A stretch of DNA of 64,000 bases from Amycolatopsis keratiniphila subsp. keratiniphila (GTDB taxonomy: Bacteria; Actinomycetota; Actinomycetes; Mycobacteriales; Pseudonocardiaceae): the NCBI RefSeq assembly GCF_001620365.2, contig NZ_LQMT02000003.1, positions 157,171 through 221,170 of the forward strand, in the 5' to 3' direction. Below the pieces are notes generated by a model. That model was not told the DNA's origin, searched no databases, and saw only the letters and a program-made list of their open reading frames with translations. This document shows, piece after piece, positions 51,508-59,914 of the stretch (position 1 is the stretch's first letter; the number at the start of each line of letters is the position of its first letter). The translations under genes were made by a program, and so were the position numbers.

Positions 51508-52524
51508 GTGAGTGCGAATTCGCTCCTCCCGGCCCTGTCCGTCGTGATCCCGGTCTACAACGAGCAGGACTGGATCGATCGCAGTGTCGGCGCGCTGATC
51601 GCGTCGGCACAGGTGGCGAACTGGCCGGTCGAGGTCGTCGTGGTCGACGACGGCAGCACCGACGGCACCGGCGGCAAGCTCGCCAAGCTGCAGGAGCTGT
51701 ACGGCATCACCGTCCTCACCCAGCCGAACAGCGGCCGGTTCGAAGCCCGCCGCGCGGGGATCGCGAAGGCGTCTGGGCGGCAGATCCTGCTGCTCGACAG
51801 CCGCGTGATCGTGGACCCGGGTTCGCTCACCTTCCTCCGCGACCAGCTCGTCGACCACCCCGAGCGCACGGTGTGGAACGGTCACATCAACGTCGCGTCC
51901 GAGCACAATCCGTACGCGGGATTCATGGCCGGGCTGGTCAAGATCCCGTGGCGGCGTTATTGCGCGAACCCGCGGTTGATGTCGTTCGGTATCGACGAGT
52001 TCGACGTCTTCCCGAAAGGCACCGGATTCTTTTCCGCGCCGAAGGACGTTCTCGAGGATTCGTCCAACGCGTTCGAGTCGCTCTTCGAAGACGTCCGTTT
52101 CGCCAGTGACGACACGGGTGTTCTGCGCTGGATCGCGGAACGCCACCGCATCTTCCTCGCCCCGGACTTCTCCGCGACCTACCACGGCCGCGATTCGTTC
52201 AAGAAGTTCGTCGGGCAGTCGTATTTCCGAGGCACCACGTTCGTCGATTCGTATCTCGCGTCGCCGGGGCCCGCGCGCAACGGCCTGTTCGCCGCGATGG
52301 CCGTCGGCGTGCTCGGCCTCGGTGTCGCCGCGAAGCGCCCGAAGACCGCCGTCGCGCTGGCCGCCGCCGGGTCGACGGCCGCCGGGTTCGCGGTGACGAA
52401 GTTCGGCGCGACGAAGGCCGAGGCCAAGGCCGTCGCCCAGCTCACCCCTGTGTTCGCCGCCGGCTTCGGCGCCGGAGCGCTCCGGGGCCTCTTCATGGCG
52501 CTGCGGGCCCGGTTGCGTAAATGA
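51508..52524 (+). CDS. Family 2 glycosyltransferase
   Basis: A 338-residue GT2 enzyme. The catalytic core (PALSVVIPVYNEQDWIDRSVG, the nucleotide-binding VVVDDGSTDG, and a downstream D-rich motif) is followed by a C-terminal hydrophobic segment (about 265-338), suggesting a membrane anchor. GTG at 51508 with TAGCCT ending 7 nt ahead implies a leaderless start. It overlaps the next membrane protein by ATGA. It transfers a sugar to a lipid or envelope glycan; donor and acceptor are not known. Confidence 0.8.
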   Translation: MSANSLLPALSVVIPVYNEQDWIDRSVGALIASAQVANWPVEVVVVDDGSTDGTGGKLAKLQELYGITVLTQPNSGRFEARRAGIAKASGRQILLLDSRVIVDPGSLTFLRDQLVDHPERTVWNGHINVASEHNPYAGFMAGLVKIPWRRYCANPRLMSFGIDEFDVFPKGTGFFSAPKDVLEDSSNAFESLFEDVRFASDDTGVLRWIAERHRIFLAPDFSATYHGRDSFKKFVGQSYFRGTTFVDSYLASPGPARNGLFAAMAVGVLGLGVAAKRPKTAVALAAAGSTAAGFAVTKFGATKAEAKAVAQLTPVFAAGFGAGALRGLFMALRARLRK

Positions 52525-53819
52525 GCAACGCGGTGAGCAGCGAGGAGCTGGCCAAGGACACCGGGAAATCCGCCGGCCGCATCGGCGTCTACCTGCTGAT
52601 CGCGATCGCGCTCGGCTACGTTCTGACGGTCGTCTGGGGCCGGACGCTGTCGACGGCCGACAACGCGGTCCTGCTCTCCTTCTGGGGCATGTTGATGGGG
52701 CTGGGTGCCGCCCTGTCCCCGCTCGAGCAGGAGATCTCGCGGCAGTCCGCGCACGCCGCGCTCGCCGGGCGCAAGGCGGGCCGCCCGGCGGTGATCGCCT
52801 TCGTCACCAGCGCGATCGCCGTGGTGGTCGTCGCACTGATCACGCTGATCCCGCCGATCACGGACAACGTTTACGGCGGCCAGTTCGCGCTCGCCGTGAT
52901 CGTGCTCGCGGGCGGGCTGTCGTTCGCCTTCCAGTTCGCCGCGCGCGGCCTGCTGATCGGTCAGAACCACGTCCGGTCCTACTCGTGGCTGATCCTGGTC
53001 GAGGCGGCCGTGCGGATCCTGGTGGTCGCCGCGCTGGTGGTCGCCGGGCTCACCCAGCTGTACTGGTTCGCCATCGCCGCCGCGACCGGCTCGTTCGCCT
53101 GGCTGCTATTCGCCCGCGGCGCCGCCAAGCTGGTCGATTCCAAGCTCGAAGCGGATGTGCCCGCGAGGCCGATCGTCAAGAACATGCTAATGCTCCTCGC
53201 CGGCGCGGGGCTCACCGCCAGCGTCATCACCGGCTACCCGGCACTGGTCAACCTGCTCGCGCCCGGCGGTGACAAGGGCAAGCTCGGCGTGCTCTTCGTC
53301 GCCCTGTTCGTGGCCAGGACACCGCTCACGCTGATGGCGCCGGTCCAGGCTCTCGCGGTCCCGACCGTGGTGCGCCTGTCCAGTACCGAGGAGGGCAAGC
53401 ACCGGCTGCGGAAGCTGCTCGCGTTCGGTTCGGCGGGCGCGCTGGCTCTCGCGGCGCTCGGCGCGCTGATCGGCTGGCTCATCGGCCCGTGGGTGGTGCG
53501 CCTGGTCTACGGCGCCAAGAACGATCCCGAGGCCTGGTGGATGGCCGGGCTGGTCTGGTCGTCGGTGCTGCTGGCCGCGATGCAGCTGCTCGCCGCCGTC
53601 CTCGTCGCGCAGGCCAAGGCCACGAAGGTGCTGATCACCTGGGCCGCCGTCGTCGTCGCGACCGCGCTGGTCCTGCTGTTCTTCCCCGGCGACACGGTCG
53701 TGCGCGCCGTGGTGGGACTCGCCGCCGGACCCACCGTCGGCCTGCTGGTCGTGATGGCGTTCGTGGTGAGAGGCACGCCCGAGCCGGGCAACGCGCGACC
53801 TTCCGAAACGTCTCGATAG
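52521..53819 (+). CDS. Polytopic membrane protein (Wzx/MATE-like, cf. Rv3630)
   Basis: A 432-residue protein with about 12 membrane helices, of the polysaccharide-transporter (flippase) superfamily. It has the size and neighbourhood of mycobacterial Rv3630, which precedes ppgS. It may flip a lipid-linked sugar across the membrane. The ATG overlaps the upstream glycosyltransferase stop. Recognition is by family look and synteny from memory, not by search. Confidence 0.68.
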   Translation: MSNAVSSEELAKDTGKSAGRIGVYLLIAIALGYVLTVVWGRTLSTADNAVLLSFWGMLMGLGAALSPLEQEISRQSAHAALAGRKAGRPAVIAFVTSAIAVVVVALITLIPPITDNVYGGQFALAVIVLAGGLSFAFQFAARGLLIGQNHVRSYSWLILVEAAVRILVVAALVVAGLTQLYWFAIAAATGSFAWLLFARGAAKLVDSKLEADVPARPIVKNMLMLLAGAGLTASVITGYPALVNLLAPGGDKGKLGVLFVALFVARTPLTLMAPVQALAVPTVVRLSSTEEGKHRLRKLLAFGSAGALALAALGALIGWLIGPWVVRLVYGAKNDPEAWWMAGLVWSSVLLAAMQLLAAVLVAQAKATKVLITWAAVVVATALVLLFFPGDTVVRAVVGLAAGPTVGLLVVMAFVVRGTPEPGNARPSETSR

Positions 53820-53889
53820 TGTGGCCGCGCCATCGCGCGCCGCGAGCGGATGGCGTCGTGACGCCGAATAGGGTTGGACAGCGAATTCG

Positions 53890-55866
53890 ATGAACGTTCT
53901 TTTGGTCTTGCTGGCGTTCTGGCTGCCGGGGCTCGTCTTCGGTGCCGCGATCAGGCTGCGCGGCTGGACCCTCGCCGCCGCGGCCCCGCTGCTGACCTTC
54001 GGCCTCGTCGCCATCGGCATCCCGATCCTCGGCCGCTTCGGCATCCGATGGACGATGCTGAACGTCGGCCTGTGGGTGCTGCTGCTGTCCGTCGTCGGAT
54101 TCGCCCTCTCGTTCCTCGTGCTCCGCTTCACCGCGAAGCGGCACCCGGACTGGGCCGAGGACGAAGACGACGACGAGTCGAAGCGTTCCCTTCGCGACCA
54201 CCTGCTGATCGGCGCCGGCGTTCTGGTCGGTCTCGGCGTCGGCACCGTGACCTTCCTGCGCGGCTCGCACAGCCTGGAGAACGTCCAGCAGGGCTGGGAC
54301 GCCCCGTTCCACGGCAACCTGGTGCGCTGGATCGCCGAACACGGCGACGCGCGCGCGTCGACCGTCGGCACCATCGCGAACCTGCCGAACCAGCACGACT
54401 ACTTCTACCCGGACACCTACCACGCGCTGCTCGCCCTGGTCTTCGGCAAGGGCGGCCTGACGATGATGCCGACGCTGAACCTGGCGGCGCTCATGGTCGT
54501 GCTGACCGTCCCGGTCGGGGTCGCGGCGATGTGCCGCGCCTGGCGGATGCCGGTGCTCGCGACCGCGGCCGCGGCGGCCGTGTCCACCTGGTTCACCGCG
54601 TTCCCGTACGACTCGCTGTGGCGCGGCCCGCTGTGGCCGTACGTCGCCGGGGTGGCGCTGGTGCCCGCGATGCTCGCGCTCGCCCGCCTGCTGCTCAAGC
54701 CGAACGGCGTCGCCGGTCCGCTCGCGATCGGCGTCGGCGTCGCCGGGCTGGCCGGCCTGCACACCAGCCTGATCTTCGTGATCATGGTCTACTTCCTGCT
54801 GATCCTGCTCGCGGTGCTGTTCCGCTTCGAGAAGATCGGCTGGCGCCGCAGCGCCGCCTCGCTGGTCGCGACGATCGTGATGGCGGTCGTGCTCGGCGTG
54901 CCACAGGTCCTCCCGGCGCTCTACAACGCGGGCGGCGTGACGAGCGCGTTCTGGGCCTCGGAGACCAGCGTGTCCGGCGCGCTCGGGCAGACGATCACGT
55001 TCTCGCCGATGGCGTCGTTCCCGCAGTGGTGGATCGGCATCCCGGCGATCATCGGCGTGTTCTTCCTGGTCAAGCACCGGCGGATGCTCTGGATGGTCGG
55101 CGCGTACGTGGTGCTCGGCGGCCTGTTCGCCGCGACGATCTCGCTGGAGACCCCGCTCATCCACACCCTGACCGGCGTGTTCTACAACGACCACTGGCGG
55201 ATCGGCGCGCTCGTGCCGCTGGCCGGCGCCGTCGCGTTCGGCGAGTTCGTGCACACCGCGTCGGGCAAGTTCGCCGAGAAGATCGGTGAGCGCAAACCGA
55301 ACCTGAACCCGGTCACCGTGGCCATCGCGGGTGCCCTGGTGGTCGGTCTCGTCGTCACGGTGCTGAGCCGGGGCGGCTACATCGGCCGCAACTCGGCGCG
55401 GCTCGCGCTGAACTACGGTGAAGGCCCTTCGGTCAGCAAGGGCGAGGAAGAGGCCTACGCCTGGCTCGGGAAGCACGTGGTGCCGGGCGAGCGGGTCATG
55501 AACAACAAGGCCGACGGCTCGGTGTGGATGTACGCGCTCGCCGGGGTTCAGCCGGTCGAGTGGACCAACTACGGCGCCGAGTTCACCACCAAGCCGGGCT
55601 GGCTCAGCGTGTTCCTCAACGACATCAACCGCGACCCGCGGGTGCGCGAGGCGCTCACCGACCTCAAGGTGCGTTACGTGCTGGTCGGCAAGGGCAAGGT
55701 GGCCCCCAACGCGCAGTCCGCGGTGGGGCTCCAGCGGCTCGACATCACTCCGGGTTTCAAACGCGTCTTCCACAACCTCGACGCGTCGGTTTACGAAATC
55801 GAAGGTCAGCAAGGTGTGGTCGCCTCCGGCGCCCCCGCCGGGTCCGACACCGCTCACGGCCAGTAA
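53890..55866 (+). CDS. DUF6541 membrane protein, GT-C-like (cf. Rv3779)
   Basis: A 658-residue protein with about 13 TM helices plus an extracytoplasmic C-terminal globular region (about 490-640, containing EEAYAWLGKHVVPGERVMNN). The N-terminus MNVLLVLLAFWLPGLVFGAAI and length match mycobacterial Rv3779 (about 666 residues), the glycosyltransferase that adds galactosamine to arabinogalactan from a lipid donor. A DD-type (GWDAPFHG) extracytoplasmic loop after TM is compatible with GT-C. It is linked directly to a polyprenyl-phosphate sugar synthase. Assignment by recall and context. Confidence 0.68.
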   Translation: MNVLLVLLAFWLPGLVFGAAIRLRGWTLAAAAPLLTFGLVAIGIPILGRFGIRWTMLNVGLWVLLLSVVGFALSFLVLRFTAKRHPDWAEDEDDDESKRSLRDHLLIGAGVLVGLGVGTVTFLRGSHSLENVQQGWDAPFHGNLVRWIAEHGDARASTVGTIANLPNQHDYFYPDTYHALLALVFGKGGLTMMPTLNLAALMVVLTVPVGVAAMCRAWRMPVLATAAAAAVSTWFTAFPYDSLWRGPLWPYVAGVALVPAMLALARLLLKPNGVAGPLAIGVGVAGLAGLHTSLIFVIMVYFLLILLAVLFRFEKIGWRRSAASLVATIVMAVVLGVPQVLPALYNAGGVTSAFWASETSVSGALGQTITFSPMASFPQWWIGIPAIIGVFFLVKHRRMLWMVGAYVVLGGLFAATISLETPLIHTLTGVFYNDHWRIGALVPLAGAVAFGEFVHTASGKFAEKIGERKPNLNPVTVAIAGALVVGLVVTVLSRGGYIGRNSARLALNYGEGPSVSKGEEEAYAWLGKHVVPGERVMNNKADGSVWMYALAGVQPVEWTNYGAEFTTKPGWLSVFLNDINRDPRVREALTDLKVRYVLVGKGKVAPNAQSAVGLQRLDITPGFKRVFHNLDASVYEIEGQQGVVASGAPAGSDTAHGQ

Positions 55867-55883
55867 GAAGATAGAGTGATCCA

Positions 55884-56627
55884 GTGTCCAGTACGTCCGT
55901 GACCACCCGTCGCGTACTCATCGTGATGCCTGCCTTGAACGAGCAGGCCAGTGTCGGCGCGGTCATTTCCCAGGTCAAGCAGTCCTTGCCGGGCATGGAC
56001 GTGCTGGTGGTCGACGACGGCTCGTCCGACGACACGGCCAAGCTCGCCCGCGCGGCGGGCGCGGAGGTGGCCCGCCTGTCGGTGAACCTCGGCGTCGGCG
56101 GGGCGATGCGCACCGGCTTCCGGTACGCGGCCGCCCGCGGCTACGACGTCGTCGTGCAGGTGGACGCGGACGGCCAGCACGACCCGAACGAGGTCGCGGC
56201 CCTGCTGGACGCGCTCGACGACGCCGACATCGCGATCGGCTCGCGGTTCGCGGGCAAGGGCTCGTACAAGGCCAGCGGGCCGCGAAAATACGCGATGGTC
56301 GTGCTCTCGGTCGTTTTCTCCCGGCTCGGGAAGACCAAGCTCACCGACGTGACCTCCGGGTTCAAGGCGATGGGCCCGCGCGCGATCAAACTGTTCGCCG
56401 CGTACTACCCGGCCGAATACCTCGGCGACACGGTCGAATCGCTGGTGATGGCGATCCGCGCCGAACTGAAGATCAAGGAAATCCCGGTGATCATGCGGGA
56501 ACGGGCCGGTGGCACACCGAGCCATTCGCCGGTGAAATCGGCCGTCTACCTCGGCCGCGCCGGACTCGCCCTGCTGCTGGCGCTGGTGCGCCGCCGTCCC
56601 GCCGTCGACTCGTCGGATTCGGCGTAA
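55884..56627 (+). CDS. Polyprenyl-phosphate sugar synthase-like GT2 (cf. PpgS, Rv3631)
   Basis: A 247-residue DPM1-like glycosyltransferase that charges a polyprenyl phosphate with a sugar. Motifs: VLVVDDGSSDDT, VQVDADGQHDP, IAIGSRFAGKGSY and VTSGFKAMG. There is a C-terminal hydrophobic stretch. GTG at 55884, with TAGAGT ending 6 nt upstream, gives a leaderless start. Adjacent to the DUF2304 protein, as PpgS (Rv3631) is to Rv3632 in M. tuberculosis, where the pair makes polyprenyl-P-GalNAc. Sugar identity here is inferred. Confidence 0.78.
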   Translation: MSSTSVTTRRVLIVMPALNEQASVGAVISQVKQSLPGMDVLVVDDGSSDDTAKLARAAGAEVARLSVNLGVGGAMRTGFRYAAARGYDVVVQVDADGQHDPNEVAALLDALDDADIAIGSRFAGKGSYKASGPRKYAMVVLSVVFSRLGKTKLTDVTSGFKAMGPRAIKLFAAYYPAEYLGDTVESLVMAIRAELKIKEIPVIMRERAGGTPSHSPVKSAVYLGRAGLALLLALVRRRPAVDSSDSA

Positions 56628-56639
56628 AAGGAGCTGATT

Positions 56640-57077
56640 ATGGCTGGCTGGCGCATTCTCAGCATCGTCGTCGCCTGTCTGGTGCTGTTCGTCGTCCTCG
56701 AGATGATGCGGCGGCGGAAACTGCGGGAAAAGTACGCGGGCGTTTGGCTCGTCCTCGCCGTCGGCGTGGTCGTGCTCGCCGTGGTTCCGCAGGCCGCCGA
56801 CTTCATGGCGCGGATAACCGGCGTGCAGACGCCGTCGAACTTCGTATTCCTCTTGGCCGGTTTCGTGCTGGCACTGGTCGCGTTGCATCTGTCGACCGAG
56901 GTCGGGCACCTCGAAGAAGAGGTCCGGACCTCCGTCGAGGAGATCGCGCTGCTCCGCTGCGAACTCGCCGACGCCCAGCGTGACCTGGAAGAACGCGTCG
57001 CCGCGCTCGAAGCGCGGACGGCCACGCCCGACAACGTCAAAGGGCTCCCCGAAGTGAGCCCCGCGCGCGCACGCTGA
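56640..57077 (+). CDS. DUF2304 membrane protein (cf. Rv3632)
   Basis: A 145-residue protein with three or four TM helices in the first 85 residues (WRILSIVVACLVLFVVLEMM) and a C-terminal coiled coil (EEEVRTSVEEIALLRCELADAQRDL). It sits 12 nt after the polyprenyl sugar synthase and has an AAAGGAG ribosome site. Its counterpart Rv3632 stimulates PpgS. Overlaps the next gene by CTGA. Confidence 0.75.
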   Translation: MAGWRILSIVVACLVLFVVLEMMRRRKLREKYAGVWLVLAVGVVVLAVVPQAADFMARITGVQTPSNFVFLLAGFVLALVALHLSTEVGHLEEEVRTSVEEIALLRCELADAQRDLEERVAALEARTATPDNVKGLPEVSPARAR

Positions 57078-57622
57078 TCGACGCCCTTTTCGCGGCCCCG
57101 CCGAGGCTGGGCGCCGTCCGTGTGCTCGCCGTCGACGGCCCTTCCGGCTCCGGGAAGTCCACGCTGGCCGGGAAGATCGTGGCCGAACTGGCCGGCAGGG
57201 GCGTCCGGGTCGCGCTGGTGAGCACCGACGAGTTCGCCACCTGGGACGAACCCGTTTCGTGGTGGCCGCGGCTGGAGTCCGGGGTCCTGGAGCCGCTGCG
57301 CGCGGGCAGGACCGGCCGCTACCGGCGAGTGGACTGGTCCAGCGGTGTCCCGCTGCCGGGCGAAGAGGTCGAGATCCCGGTCCCGGACGTCCTGGTGCTG
57401 GAAGGCGTTTCCAGTGGCCGCGCGCGGATGCGGCCGTCGTTGTCCCTGCTCACCTGGCTCGACGGCGGCAGTGAAGCCGAACGTCTCGACCGCGCCGCCG
57501 CACGCGACGGCGAGGGATCCAGGGCGGAACTGCGGCGCTGGCAGCTGTTCGAACGCGGGTGGTTCGCCGTCGACGGGACCCGTGCCGCGGCCGATCGCGT
57601 GGTCACCTCTCGTGAGTGGTGA
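57074..57622 (+). CDS. Uridine kinase-like P-loop protein
   Basis: A 182-residue P-loop kinase (URK/CoaA-like) with Walker A VDGPSGSGKST near residues 21-31. A substrate-side VSTDEFATWDEPVSWWPRLE, an LVLEGVSSGRARMRP Walker-B-like strand and a terminal W-rich region follow. Residues before GTG 57122 (LIDALFAAPPRLGAVRVLAV) match the family, so translation probably starts at CTG 57074 in a CTGA overlap. No ribosome site is visible. Substrate nucleoside or other small molecule is not determined. Confidence 0.72.
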   Translation: MIDALFAAPPRLGAVRVLAVDGPSGSGKSTLAGKIVAELAGRGVRVALVSTDEFATWDEPVSWWPRLESGVLEPLRAGRTGRYRRVDWSSGVPLPGEEVEIPVPDVLVLEGVSSGRARMRPSLSLLTWLDGGSEAERLDRAAARDGEGSRAELRRWQLFERGWFAVDGTRAAADRVVTSREW

Positions 57623-57627
57623 GGACG

Positions 57628-57851
57628 GTGCCGCGTGACTGGACGGACGACACGCGTGTTGGGATGGACGACACGCGTGATTGGACGGACGACTCGCGGC
57701 GAAGGCTTCGCCACGGTCGTGTCGTCCATCCGGTCACGAGTGTCGTCCGTCTGATCACACGTGCCGTCCGTCCAGTCACGTGTGTTCCGTCCCTGATCAC
57801 GCGAGTTCCGCCTTCAATCACGCGAGATCCGGCTTACCACTCACGAGACGG
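57628..57851. repeat. Array C of 21-nt repeats arranged as a large palindrome
   Basis: Inverted units at about 57628-57701 (ends at 57638, 57659, 57680) lead to a central dyad GGCGAAGGCTTCGCC (57698-57712). Direct units follow at 57734, 57755, 57776, 57797 and 57818, the last stretched to 23 nt. GGATGGACGACAC (57662-57674) pairs with GTGTCGTCCATCC (57719-57731). The array lies downstream of the P-loop kinase and upstream of the importer operon. Confidence 0.78.
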
Positions 57852-58154
57852 GACCCAATGTCCTGCCGATGTCCTGTTTTGTCCGGCACCCATTGGTTGT
57901 AGTGGTGGACACCCATTTGAGTCAGTGACCCGGCACTCTGCGCGTTAGTGGTCCGGAATTGATTACACTCCGTCCGGAATTGCGGACACTTTGCGGTCGT
58001 ATTGGCCGTCGTGTAGCGCGATCGTAACCTCGCGTGCTTAAGTGCGGGCTGAGTTCCCGCTAGTGTCGGCGGGCACACCGATCGTCCGTGGAGTTCGAGT
58101 TACCGACCGACCGGACGGTGCCTAAACACCGAAAATCTCCTCAAGGGGTGCCAG
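57852..58154 (+). promoter_or_regulatory. Leader of the ABC importer operon with duplicated GTCCGGAATTG sites
   Basis: GTCCGGAATTG occurs at 57951-57961 and 57972-57982, exactly 21 bp (two helical turns) apart. The second continues as GTCCGGAATTGCGGAC, an inverted repeat with GTCCG/CGGAC arms. This is the shape of an operator for a dimeric regulator. No other gene is seen in this stretch. The -10 cannot be fixed, although GTGTAGCGC at about 58010 is one candidate. Confidence 0.55.
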
Positions 58155-59828
58155 ATGCAGCAACTGCGGGTGACCCGAGCACGCCGTGTGGCCCTGATCG
58201 GGCTTGCCGGCGCACTCGCGGTCTCCATTTCCGCCTGTGCCGAATCGAAGCGTGAAGAAGGCGCAGGGGGTGGCTCGGGAGGCACCATGGTCTTCGGCGC
58301 CGCCGGTAACCCGAAGACGTTCGACCCGCTCTTCAACGACGACGGTGAGACCTTCCGCATCATCCGCCAGATGATGGACACGCTGATCATGAACAAGCCG
58401 GGGACCGCGGACCTCGAGCCCGGCCTGGCGGAGAAGTGGGAAGGCAGCAACGAAGGCAAGACCTGGACCTTCACCCTGAAGAAGGGCGTGAAGTTCCACG
58501 ACGGCACCCCGTTCAACGCCGAAGCGGTCTGCTTCAACTTCAACCGCATGTTCAACATGAAGGGCGCCGCCGCCCAGAGCCAGATGATCTACTACGGCGA
58601 CGTCTTCGAAGGCTTCGCCAAGAACGAGGGTGACGCCTCCGGCGCCCCGGTGTTCAAGGACTGCCAGGCCAAGGACGAGTCGACCGCCGTCCTGAACCTG
58701 AACAAGGCCAAGGGCGCCTTCCCGGCCGCCTTCACGCTGCCGTCGTTCTCGATCCAGAGCCCGGACGCGCTGAAGAAGTACAACGCCGACGCCGTCACCC
58801 AGAGCGGTGACTCGTTCTCCTACCCGGAGTACGCGCTGAAGCACCCGACCGGCACCGGCCCGTTCAAGTTCGAGAGCTGGGACCAGGCCAAGGGTGAGAT
58901 CACGCTGGTCAAGGCCACCGACTCGCCGACCCAGACGGCCAAGCTCGACAAGCTGGTCTTCAAGGTCATCCCGGACGAGAACGCCCGCAAGCAGGCGCTC
59001 AAGGCCGGCGACATCCAGGGCTACGACTACCCGTCGCCCGCGGACTACGGCCTGCTGCGCAACGACGGCGAGCAGGTGCTCATCCGTCCGTCGTTCAACA
59101 TCCTGTACCTGGGCATCAACCAGAAGAACAACCCGAAGCTGAAGGACCTCAAGGTCCGCCAGGCGCTGGCCTACGGTCTCAACCGCGACCAGTTCGTGAA
59201 GTCGAAGCTCCCCGAGGGCGCCGAGACCGCCAGCCAGTTCGTGCCGAAGGCGATCGACGGCTACAACGAGAACGTCACCAAGTACGAATACAACCTTCAG
59301 AAGGCGAAAGACCTGCTGAAGGAAGCCGGCGCCGAGGGCATGACCCTGAAGTTCTACTACCCGACCGAGGTCACCCGGCCGTACATGCCGAACCCGGCGG
59401 ACATCTTCACCTCGCTGTCCGAGGACATGAAGGCCATGGGCATCAAGGTCGAGCCGATCGCCAAGCCGTGGAACGGTGGCTACAAGGACGACGTCCAGAA
59501 GGCGGGCAAGCACGACGTGCACCTGCTCGGCTGGACCGGTGACTACAACGACGCCGGTAACTTCGTCGGCACCTTCTTCGGCCGCGAGAAGCCGGAGTTC
59601 GGCTTCAACAACGCGGAGCTGTTCTCGGCCATCTCCGCCGCGGACGCCGCGCCCGCCGGCGAGGCGCACACCAAGGCGTACCAGGACGTGAACCAGAAGA
59701 TCATGGAATACCTGCCCGCCATCCCGATCTCCTACGGCCCCCCGGCGATCGTCGTCGGCCCGAAGGTGAAGGGTCTGGTGGCCAGCCCGCTGACCGACGA
59801 GCGCTTCTACACCGTCACGGTCAACTGA
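58155..59828 (+). CDS. Peptide/nickel ABC transporter substrate-binding lipoprotein (SBP_bac_5)
   Basis: A 557-residue solute-binding lipoprotein of the DppA/OppA/NikA class. A signal peptide with lipobox SISAC (C28) and a glycine tether precede a two-lobe periplasmic-binding fold: GNPKTFDPLFNDDGETFRI, EKWEGSNEGKTWTF, VRQALAYGLNRDQFV. Preceded by GAAAATCTCCTCAAGGGG, with a ribosome-like AAGGGG, and the ATG at 58155. It delivers oligopeptides, or another cationic ligand, to the permease encoded downstream. Confidence 0.92.
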   Translation: MQQLRVTRARRVALIGLAGALAVSISACAESKREEGAGGGSGGTMVFGAAGNPKTFDPLFNDDGETFRIIRQMMDTLIMNKPGTADLEPGLAEKWEGSNEGKTWTFTLKKGVKFHDGTPFNAEAVCFNFNRMFNMKGAAAQSQMIYYGDVFEGFAKNEGDASGAPVFKDCQAKDESTAVLNLNKAKGAFPAAFTLPSFSIQSPDALKKYNADAVTQSGDSFSYPEYALKHPTGTGPFKFESWDQAKGEITLVKATDSPTQTAKLDKLVFKVIPDENARKQALKAGDIQGYDYPSPADYGLLRNDGEQVLIRPSFNILYLGINQKNNPKLKDLKVRQALAYGLNRDQFVKSKLPEGAETASQFVPKAIDGYNENVTKYEYNLQKAKDLLKEAGAEGMTLKFYYPTEVTRPYMPNPADIFTSLSEDMKAMGIKVEPIAKPWNGGYKDDVQKAGKHDVHLLGWTGDYNDAGNFVGTFFGREKPEFGFNNAELFSAISAADAAPAGEAHTKAYQDVNQKIMEYLPAIPISYGPPAIVVGPKVKGLVASPLTDERFYTVTVN

Positions 59829-59846
59829 TCCACCACCACTAGTGGC

Positions 59847-59880
59847 TCAGGGGGTGGGTGCTACCGCGCCCACCCCCTGA
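59847..59880 (+). terminator. Hairpin between binding-protein and permease genes
   Basis: Perfect 12-bp arms TCAGGGGGTGGG (59847-59858) and CCCACCCCCTGA (59869-59880). It sits just after the binding-protein stop and probably stabilises its message or terminates part of the transcripts, so binding protein exceeds permease. Confidence 0.7.
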
Positions 59881-59914
59881 AGTCCATTCCCGGGCTGGCA
59901 ACAAAGGAACGCAC

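Noticed and set aside
53635..55857. 740-codon minus-strand frame over the DUF6541 gene
   Set aside because: Antisense shadow, while the plus strand encodes a coherent membrane protein.
57818..58078. Minus-strand 86-codon frame in the importer leader
   Set aside because: No ribosome site, no family resemblance and it crosses the regulatory repeats.
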